From positions 1 to 16,459 of the forward strand of contig CAYYHA010000072.1 of assembly GCA_964471535.1 (NCBI GenBank): a DNA stretch of 16,459 nucleotides. Reading direction: 5' to 3'. Origin of the DNA: CAYYHA01 sp964471535 (GTDB lineage Bacteria; Myxococcota; Myxococcia; SLRQ01). Shown here piece by piece: positions 1 through 5,232 of this stretch; the stretch's first letter is position 1; every line of letters begins with the position of its first letter. The notes below the pieces were generated by a model that worked only from the letters and a program-made list of their open reading frames with translations, was not told the origin of the DNA and made no database searches. Position numbers and translations under genes: made by a program.

Positions 1-136
1 CGATGCCGCGGTGGACCTCGCCCATGGCGAGCGCCCGGGGGCCCGCGACCTGCTGTGCGCCGGCCTGGCCGGCCGGGAGGAGACCGGCGGTGGCGAAGGC
101 GAAGAGGAAGCCGAGGCAGAGGCGGTGGCGCCGCAT
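1..136 (-). CDS. exported protein, N-terminal fragment (possible outer-membrane barrel)
   Basis: Only the first 45 codons are inside the window; the gene runs off the left edge. The ATG at 136-134 opens a frame with a clear Sec signal peptide: basic MRRHR, a hydrophobic core LCLGFLFAFATAGLLPA, then an AxA-type cleavage region (GQAGAQQ). The mature start contains GPRALAMGE, which resembles the ALAMGGA-type opening of PorV/FadL-like or UPF0164-like outer-membrane proteins. That family link is inference from a short motif. No Shine-Dalgarno sequence precedes the ATG; instead a TAGAGT hexamer lies 8 nt upstream. The gene is divergent from the DksA-family gene at 333. The reading frame is convincing, the function is not established. 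Confidence 0.6.
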   Translation of the reverse strand, partial: MRRHRLCLGFLFAFATAGLLPAGQAGAQQVAGPRALAMGEVHRGI

Positions 137-144
137 CGGCGCGC

Positions 145-150
145 ACTCTA
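145..150 (-). promoter_or_regulatory. -10-like hexamer directly before exported-protein start
   Basis: TAGAGT on the minus strand lies 8 nt before the ATG at 136, so a transcript would begin at or next to the start codon. I see no good -35 element. The same arrangement recurs at four other genes here, which is the main support. Confidence 0.3.
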
Positions 151-171
151 CCACCGAGGGGCGTGGAGCAT

Positions 172-205
172 CCTACCCTGGTGGAGCGGGCCGCGCCCGG
201 GTAGG
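172..205. repeat. nested inverted repeat in the divergent intergenic region
   Basis: CCTACCC (172-178) pairs with GGGTAGG (199-205). Inside it GGGC (188-191) pairs with GCCC (195-198) around a 3-nt loop. The element sits between two divergent genes (starts 136 and 333) and could be an operator or an RNA structure in either leader. No T-tract follows on either strand, so it is not a convincing terminator. Confidence 0.3.
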
Positions 206-236
206 GTCCCATCTTTGGGCCGCCGTCCTCTTGAGC

Positions 237-266
237 TTGCGGCCGGCGATCCGGAGGCGGTAGCCT
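237..266 (+). promoter_or_regulatory. candidate housekeeping promoter for the DksA-family gene
   Basis: TTGCGG (237-242) and TAGCCT (261-266) are separated by 18 nt. Transcription would start near 273 and leave a leader of about 60 nt before 333. The pair closely matches the TTGCGT-N17-TAGCCT pair found upstream of the histidine kinase gene (5131-5159, minus), which supports both. Confidence 0.38.
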
Positions 267-332
267 GAAACCGAGGGCGGATCGATCGGGAGACGCGCCC
301 GTTCTTCTTGGGACGCCGCGATGGGAGGCGCC

Positions 333-692
333 ATGGACAAGCGAACGCTGAAGTCGTACCGCCAGCTCCTCGAAGGACGGCTCGCGGTGCTCCTCGACAC
401 CTCGGTGGAGACCGCAGGGCGCCTCGCAGCCGAGCGGCAGGTGCTTCCCGATCCCGCAGACCAGGCGGCGGCGCTGAGCAGCGAAGCTTTCGCCGCCCGC
501 CTGCGCGACCGGGATCGCCGGCTCATCCGCAAGATCGAGGAGGCGCTGCGCCGCATCGACGCGGGCGAGTACGGCGACTGCGAGGCCTGCGGCGAGCCCA
601 TCTCCGAAGCCCGGCTGAAGGCGCGCCCCTTCACGACCTTGTGCATCGAGTGCAAGGAGGAGGCAGAGCGCCTCGAGCGTTCCGCCGGATGA
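333..692 (+). CDS. dksA: TraR/DksA-family C4 zinc-finger transcription factor
   Basis: DksA proteins bind the secondary channel of RNA polymerase and, with ppGpp, retune rRNA and stress promoters. This 119-residue frame has the full architecture: a coiled coil, a tip motif D40-P-A-D43-Q-A45 matching the functional DxxDxA of DksA, the helix RLRDRDRRLIRKIEEAL, and a C4 zinc finger C83-x2-C86 and C104-x2-C107 with the usual ARPFTTLCIECK end. It is shorter than E. coli DksA (151 aa) because the N-terminal extension is missing. I chose ATG 333 because GGAGG (324-328) lies just before it and the conserved family start (MDKRTLK) begins there. An in-frame ATG at 321 adds four residues and has a weaker GGGA upstream. 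It ends 16 nt from the convergent receptor gene. Paralogues are common in this group, so the symbol is a family assignment. Confidence 0.9.
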   Translation: MDKRTLKSYRQLLEGRLAVLLDTSVETAGRLAAERQVLPDPADQAAALSSEAFAARLRDRDRRLIRKIEEALRRIDAGEYGDCEACGEPISEARLKARPFTTLCIECKEEAERLERSAG

Positions 693-708
693 CGGGCGTC
701 CCCGGGCG

Positions 709-2925
709 TCACTCGAGGTCCACCGAGAGGCGAACGGAGGCACCGGGAGCGGGGGCGGGGAGCGCGCTGCCGGGCATCCGGTGGACGCTTCCGAGAAGGT
801 TCCTGAGGCTCGCAGAGAGATAAGCGTGCCGCGAGAGTCTCGCCCCTCCTCGGACCTCCACGGTCACGAAGCCATCTGGCGGGCCGCAGCCCGGCTCCGG
901 CCTCCCGCAGATGCGTGGGTCGAGGCGCTCGAGGGGCGCGAGCCGGGGGAGCGCATCGACCGCGAGGATGCGCGCGGAGAGGAAGTGACCGCCGGCGAAG
1001 CCCTTGCGCACCGTGACGGAGGCGAAGGGCGGCGGCAGGCGGGCGAGGGCCTCTCCCTGTGTGCGGTCCTCGCCGACGGCTGCGGTCCCCGAGGCGCCCA
1101 AGGAGAGGCCGAAGGGGAGGCGGCCCCAAAGCGCCGCCTCCACGCCATCCACCCAGACCGGGCCTCCGTTGAGGTGCCGGGCATACGGGAGGCGGGCGCC
1201 GCCCCAGAGGATCGTTCGGGCCCCATCGAGTTCGGCCGGCCGCCGTAGGATCGCATCCTCGATCTCCGTGTGCCAGACGAAGACCTCGATGCGGTAGGCC
1301 GGCCGCTCGATGCGCACCCCCGCCTCGCTCGTCCACAGCGTCTCCGGCGTGAGCGCGGGATTGGGGAGATCGTAGGCGCCGTCGAAGAGGCCGTAGCCGG
1401 AGAGCTCGTCGAGGGTCGGCGGCCTTCGTCCCCGCTCCAAGTGCACGACGATCTGGGCGAAGGGCGCCAGCAAGACGGCGGCGCCGGCTGAGGCGAGCAG
1501 GGAGAGTTCCGCCGCCTCGGGCAGGTCGGCGAGGGGATCCGCCTGTGCCTCGCGCCAGGTGCGCTCGGCACGCAGCGCGCCCTCGAGGCGCAAGCGCTCG
1601 GTGACAGATAGGGACGCGCTCGCGAAGAGGGCGGCCGTGCCGGTGGAGGCGCTCGGCGGGAGATGGCCGCGAGAGGCCCCCTGGCCTGCACCCTCCGCGG
1701 GCGTGATGGAGGCGGCGCTGCGCAGGCGATCCGAGTCGGCCTCGATGCCCACCGTGACCGGCAGCCCGGCCGTCGCCTCGAAGGTGAGCGCCGAGGTGAC
1801 GCCGCCGGACAGGGCGCTGTCTTCGCTCTTTGCCACCCGCGCCTCGTAGGCCCGCTCGCGCACCGACGTGAGCGCGACCAGGTAGGCGGTGGCGCGTGCC
1901 GATGCCGCCCCCAGGCGCCCCGTCCATCCCAGGTCGGCGATCTGCAGGGCGCGCAGGGTATTCCGGGTGCAGTCGAGGGGAGTGCAGAGCGCGGGATCGG
2001 CGGCTCCGAGTTGCCAGCTGCCCCGCCAGCCGGCGTGGAGCTGGCCCGGCCCGAGCCGGACGGTGCCCTTGGCGAGGAGGTGGCCCTGCGCGTAGCCCGC
2101 CTCCCGCAGATCCCCCTGGGTGCTGGCGTAGGTGTCGAGGTCCTGCCAGCTCCCCGCCCCCAGGAAGGCCGCTGTGGCATCGCGGCGCCCCACCGCCCCG
2201 TGGACGCTCTTCTCCCAGGTGATCGAGCTGGCCTCGGCGAGTCCGAAGAGCTGCCAGGCGCCGTCCTTTGCCCGCAGCCGCGGGCGCTCCAGGTAGAGCG
2301 AGATCGTCCCACTCCCTGCACTGGCCCCGTAGAGCGGCAGGGCGGCGCCCCGCAGCACCTCGACCTGCTCGAGGGCGAAGGCGTCGACGAGCTGCAACGC
2401 CAGCGCCTGGTAGAAGGGGAAGCGGGCCGGGCCGATGGGGAGCCCGTCCACCCGCAGGTGGAGGCGCGGCGCCGAAAGCCCGCGCACGGAAAGCAGGGCG
2501 GCGCCGAGGTCGACGCGGCGCGCCCACACCGCATCGGCGTCCTCCAAGGCCTCCGCAACGTTCGCGCGGGCGCCACCTCGCAGCGCCGCGCGATCCAGGA
2601 CGGAGACCGCCCGCGCGGTCGACGCTCGCGCCGCCGGCCAGCGGCCAGCGCTTCGGACCGACGCAGGCATACCCGCGCGCCCTGCGGCGACCAGCGCCTT
2701 CCGGTTGGGCCCCTGCGCCTCGGCCGCCGCTCGCTTCGCCTCGGCCCGCCGCCTCGCCTCGCGGCGGGCGGCCTCCGCCTTCTTCCGCTGCTCCGCCGCG
2801 CGTCTCGCCTCCGCCTCGGTGGGGTGGACCGTCTTGATCCGCCAGGGTCCAGGCGGCGTCGTCTCCCCGCCCTCACCGGCGCCGAGGAGCGCCGGGATCA
2901 GGAGCAGGAGGTAGGGCCCGCGCAT
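709..2925 (-). CDS. TonB-dependent receptor-like outer-membrane protein
   Basis: The family moves substrates such as siderophores, cobalamin or glycans across the outer membrane using TonB energy. The 738-residue product has a signal peptide (MRGPYLLLLIPALLGAG), then an unusual Lys/Arg/Ala/Glu-rich helical stretch at about 36-72, then a plug at about 105-213 (VSVLDRAALRGG, LLSVRGLSAPRLHLRVDGLPIG, LEQVEVLRGAALPLYGASAGSGTISL). The barrel shows the family signatures LERGRRPPTLDELSGYG and LPNPALTPETLWTSEAGVRI and the typical end SLRNLLGSVHRMPGS. I see no clear TonB box, and the last residue is not the usual aromatic (ends SVDLE). No substrate can be assigned. The ATG at 2925 has no Shine-Dalgarno sequence; a TACAGT hexamer lies 8 nt upstream. 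Two other long frames in this region are GC-rich shadows. Confidence 0.85.
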   Translation of the reverse strand: MRGPYLLLLIPALLGAGEGGETTPPGPWRIKTVHPTEAEARRAAEQRKKAEAARREARRRAEAKRAAAEAQGPNRKALVAAGRAGMPASVRSAGRWPAARASTARAVSVLDRAALRGGARANVAEALEDADAVWARRVDLGAALLSVRGLSAPRLHLRVDGLPIGPARFPFYQALALQLVDAFALEQVEVLRGAALPLYGASAGSGTISLYLERPRLRAKDGAWQLFGLAEASSITWEKSVHGAVGRRDATAAFLGAGSWQDLDTYASTQGDLREAGYAQGHLLAKGTVRLGPGQLHAGWRGSWQLGAADPALCTPLDCTRNTLRALQIADLGWTGRLGAASARATAYLVALTSVRERAYEARVAKSEDSALSGGVTSALTFEATAGLPVTVGIEADSDRLRSAASITPAEGAGQGASRGHLPPSASTGTAALFASASLSVTERLRLEGALRAERTWREAQADPLADLPEAAELSLLASAGAAVLLAPFAQIVVHLERGRRPPTLDELSGYGLFDGAYDLPNPALTPETLWTSEAGVRIERPAYRIEVFVWHTEIEDAILRRPAELDGARTILWGGARLPYARHLNGGPVWVDGVEAALWGRLPFGLSLGASGTAAVGEDRTQGEALARLPPPFASVTVRKGFAGGHFLSARILAVDALPRLAPLERLDPRICGRPEPGCGPPDGFVTVEVRGGARLSRHAYLSASLRNLLGSVHRMPGSALPAPAPGASVRLSVDLE

Positions 2926-2933
2926 GGGGCACC

Positions 2934-2939
2934 ACTGTA
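2934..2939 (-). promoter_or_regulatory. -10-like hexamer before the receptor gene
   Basis: TACAGT on the minus strand lies 8 nt before the ATG at 2925. It sits inside a small dyad (CACT-GT-AGTG on the plus strand, 2933-2942) that could serve as an operator. No -35 match is visible. Confidence 0.33.
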
Positions 2940-3031
2940 GTGCATGTGGGCGGTGGCGGCGCGGGCGGCCCGCCGGCGGCGCGCCCGGCTCCGAGCTGCC
3001 TTGCCGGGGTGGGTTGCGACTCGGGGGCTGC

Positions 3032-3037
3032 TACACT
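3032..3037 (+). promoter_or_regulatory. -10-like hexamer before the thioesterase gene
   Basis: TACACT lies 9 nt before the ATG at 3047 and no Shine-Dalgarno sequence is present, which fits a leaderless transcript. TTG motifs at 3001 and 3014 are at wrong distances (25 and 12 nt) for a -35. Confidence 0.33.
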
Positions 3038-3046
3038 CTCGCCGCC

Positions 3047-3484
3047 ATGGGCCGCTTCTACGAGACGCGCTTCGGTGTCTACTTCGACGATCTCGACATG
3101 TACGGCGTGCTCCACAACGCCCGCTACCTCCTCCTCTTCGAGCGGGCGGTGGGTGAGTTCTGGAAGCACCTGGGCTGGCGCAGTCTCGACGATCCGCCCA
3201 CGCCCGATCGCTACCAGCTCGTCCGGGCCAACGAGATCGAATACCTGCGCCCGGTGGAGGGGATCGGGGAAGTTCGGGTGCGCCTTTGGATCGAGCACCT
3301 AGGTACGAGTTCCCTCGTCTTCCGCTGTCGCGTCATGCCCCTGGACGAGGACGCGGACTACGCGGTGGGCAAGCGGGTGATGGTGCGCATCGATCCAGAG
3401 ACCAGGCGGCCGGCGCCGTGGACCGATCTCTTTCGGCAGCAGGTCGCGCCCTACGTGGCCGGGCCCGAGACGGCGAGCGCCTAG
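3047..3484 (+). CDS. hotdog-fold acyl-CoA thioesterase (4HBT/YbgC-like)
   Basis: Members hydrolyse acyl-CoA thioesters in the cytoplasm. The 145-residue product has the usual length and the signature YFDDLDMYGVLHNARYL at residues 12-28, in which D17 matches the catalytic Asp of the 4-hydroxybenzoyl-CoA thioesterase type. The rest follows the fold: FERAVGEFW (active-site helix), ANEIEYLRPV and GKRVMVRID (strands). The open frame extends upstream to 2924, but the family start and the TACACT element fix the ATG at 3047. It is not beside tol-pal genes, the usual YbgC context, so the acyl substrate is unknown. Its TAG overlaps the stop codon of the convergent kinase gene on a shared CTAG, leaving no room for a terminator between them. 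Confidence 0.88.
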   Translation: MGRFYETRFGVYFDDLDMYGVLHNARYLLLFERAVGEFWKHLGWRSLDDPPTPDRYQLVRANEIEYLRPVEGIGEVRVRLWIEHLGTSSLVFRCRVMPLDEDADYAVGKRVMVRIDPETRRPAPWTDLFRQQVAPYVAGPETASA

Positions 3485-5034
3485 GCAGCGGGCGCCGGCT
3501 CTCCGCTCGCGCGCCGCCGGGCATGGGCGCGGGCGAGCACGTCCTCGACCTCGTAGGGTTCGAAGGGCTTTCGCAGCACGAGGTGCGCCGGATCGGACAG
3601 GAAGCTGCGGGCGCTCTCCGAGAAGACGCCGGCGGTCATGAAGACGACCGCCTCGGCCAGGGGCGGGTGGCGCCGGGCGATCTCCTGGTAGAGGTCCACG
3701 CCGGTCATGTTCGGCATCATCACGTCGCAGAAGACGACGTCGTAGTGGTGGGCCTCGATCTCGTCGAGCGCCTCCCGGCCGCCGCCGACGCTGCGAACGC
3801 GGTGCCGGGGCGAGAGGATGCGCTCGAGAGCACGGGCGACCAGGGCGTCGTCGTCCACCACCAAGACCGAGAGGGGCCGGGGCGAATGGGCGACGTCTGC
3901 CGAAGCGGCGGTGGCGGGAGCCGGCTCTGGCTGCGGTGCCGCAACGGCGAGGGTGACGCGGATCCAGCGCCCGGGGGGGCCCATATTCACGCCCTCTTCG
4001 AGGCGCGCCCCGAGATCGCGGGCGATGCGGCGGCAAAGGGCGAGGCTCCCCCGCTCTCGCTCACCGGCCGCCGCGGCGCGGCCGGTGCTGCTCGGCCCCG
4101 AGGCGGTGACGGTCAGCGCGACCTCCTCGCCCGCCCGCTCGAGCCTCACGCGCACCTCGTGGGCGTCTGCGGCGCCCACCTCGAGGAGGCTCGTCACGTG
4201 GGCGAGGAGCCCGATGGTGAGTTCGGCGAGGCGCCGGGGACTCCCTGCGACCGGAGGCACCGCCTCGAGCTCCTCCACCAGCCGGGCCCGGTGGCGGATC
4301 TCGTTGAAGACCAGCCGGAGGGAGAGGTGCAGGATCTCGCGGAGGTCCACCAGCTCGTCGGCAGCCGATCGGTGCTGGGAGAAGAGGCGCAGGTCGGCCA
4401 CGATGCGCTGGATCCGCGTCGCGGCTTCCAAGGCGTCCTCGAGCGCCTCGCGCAGCCCCGCAAGGCGGTCCCGCTCCGTTTCCACCGCGCCCTCCACCCC
4501 CGTGGTCGAGCCGCCCAGGATCGCCTCGATCTCCCGCGAGAGGTGGCGCAAGTTGGCGAGGATCACTCCGAGGGGGTTGTTCACCTCGTGGCCGACCCCG
4601 GCGGCGAGGAGCCCCAGCGAGATCATTTCATCGGCGAGCAAAGCCTCGCGCCGCTCCTGCGAGGCGCCGGGTCGCACCTGGGCCGGCGGCGCCCCGGACC
4701 TCAGTGCCTCGAGGGCCGCCCGAAGACCCGCCGCATCGCCACGGGCCACGCAGGCGGTGACGCCACGAGGCATCTCGGCGCCGGTCTGGCCGTTGGCTGG
4801 CGTCAGCGCGATCACCGGCAGGTCGGGGCAGAGCGAGGCCAGCAGCGTGAGGGCCTCTGCGGCGCGGTCGGGATCCTCGACGGCGAGCACGCACGCGTCG
4901 AAGGGCTCGCGGCCCAGGTGCGCCCGGGCGCGCTCTGCGTCGGGCACATAGACGACCTCCTGCCCCTCCGAATAGGCGCTCTCTCCCTCGCAACCTGCTC
5001 GAGGATCCCAATGAAGAATGCGAAGGTTGTTCAC
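3481..5034 (-). CDS. hybrid histidine-kinase-like protein with C-terminal receiver and degenerate ATPase domain
   Basis: The 517-residue product (GTG start) has four parts. Residues 1-115 look like a receiver-type fold without phosphorylation residues (FDACVLAVEDPD where DxxLPD is expected). Residues 135-220 are a HisKA-type dimerisation domain with the H-box GHEVNNPLG, H149. Residues 225-365 align with the HATPase region but have lost the N-box Asn (RRLAELTIGLLAHVTS), the DxGxG box (VTASGPSS) and most of GLGL (RGSLAL). Residues 388-505 are a canonical receiver: D394-D396, phosphoacceptor D437 in CDVMMP, T467, K489. It is probably a signalling adaptor or phosphatase rather than an autokinase; this is inference. 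The GTG is chosen because the conserved text starts there (NNLRILHWD). In-frame starts at 5058, 5070 and 5097 are alternatives. Confidence 0.82.
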   Translation of the reverse strand: MNNLRILHWDPRAGCEGESAYSEGQEVVYVPDAERARAHLGREPFDACVLAVEDPDRAAEALTLLASLCPDLPVIALTPANGQTGAEMPRGVTACVARGDAAGLRAALEALRSGAPPAQVRPGASQERREALLADEMISLGLLAAGVGHEVNNPLGVILANLRHLSREIEAILGGSTTGVEGAVETERDRLAGLREALEDALEAATRIQRIVADLRLFSQHRSAADELVDLREILHLSLRLVFNEIRHRARLVEELEAVPPVAGSPRRLAELTIGLLAHVTSLLEVGAADAHEVRVRLERAGEEVALTVTASGPSSTGRAAAAGERERGSLALCRRIARDLGARLEEGVNMGPPGRWIRVTLAVAAPQPEPAPATAASADVAHSPRPLSVLVVDDDALVARALERILSPRHRVRSVGGGREALDEIEAHHYDVVFCDVMMPNMTGVDLYQEIARRHPPLAEAVVFMTAGVFSESARSFLSDPAHLVLRKPFEPYEVEDVLARAHARRRASGEPAPAA

Positions 5035-5189
5035 GCGTCCGCCCCGACTCGTCCGCATGCTGGCAGGCATCCGCCCCCGACGCTCGTGGGCTTCCACCCC
5101 TGCTGCTCTTCCGGCCGACAGACCATTTTCAGGCTAACCTCCGCCCCCATGCGACGCAATAGGGCCTGTTGCTGAATTTCGAGACGCAT
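5031..5189 (-). CDS. possible small ORF upstream of the kinase gene (52 aa)
   Basis: An ATG at 5189 follows a good Shine-Dalgarno sequence (GAGGAG, 4 nt of spacing after AGGAG), and the frame's TGA overlaps the kinase GTG in a GTGA junction typical of translational coupling. It begins MRLEIQQQALLRRMGAEV and carries four cysteines. Against it, its third codon positions are clearly less GC-rich than those of the neighbours, and a candidate kinase promoter lies inside it. I recognise no family. It may be a leader peptide, a real small protein or chance. Confidence 0.25.
   Translation of the reverse strand: MRLEIQQQALLRRMGAEVSLKMVCRPEEQQGWKPTSVGGGCLPACGRVGADA
5131..5159 (-). promoter_or_regulatory. 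candidate promoter for the kinase gene
   Basis: On the minus strand TTGCGT (5159-5154) and TAGCCT (5136-5131) are separated by 17 nt, with a predicted start near 5124 and about 90 nt of leader to the GTG at 5034. The surrounding 100 bp is noticeably more AT-rich than the genes. The hexamers nearly equal those before the DksA-family gene. Confidence 0.42.
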
Positions 5190-5232
5190 CCTGCTCCTCG
5201 GAGCGTACCCGGCTTCCCACGGATCCCTGCGT

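Noticed and set aside
693..708. Bidirectional terminator between the DksA-family and receptor genes
   Set aside because: The 16-nt gap contains a direct repeat of GGGCGTC (with the preceding bases) rather than a stem-loop, and no T-tract.
173..2527. 784-codon open frame on the minus strand over the receptor gene
   Set aside because: It is a GC-rich shadow: Arg/Pro/Gly/Ala-rich composition with no domain, while the overlapping frame 709-2925 has a signal peptide and receptor motifs.
1663..2940. 425-codon open frame on the plus strand
   Set aside because: It is antisense to the receptor gene and has low-complexity Arg/Gly/Pro composition with no motif.
3286..5175. 629-codon open frame on the plus strand
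   Set aside because: It is antisense to the kinase gene, whose HisKA and receiver motifs show that the minus frame is the real one.
5135..5175. Plus-strand TAACCT followed by ATG at 5149, resembling the leaderless pattern
   Set aside because: The frame stops after eight codons and no plus-strand gene follows; the same bases are better explained as the minus-strand TAGCCT promoter.
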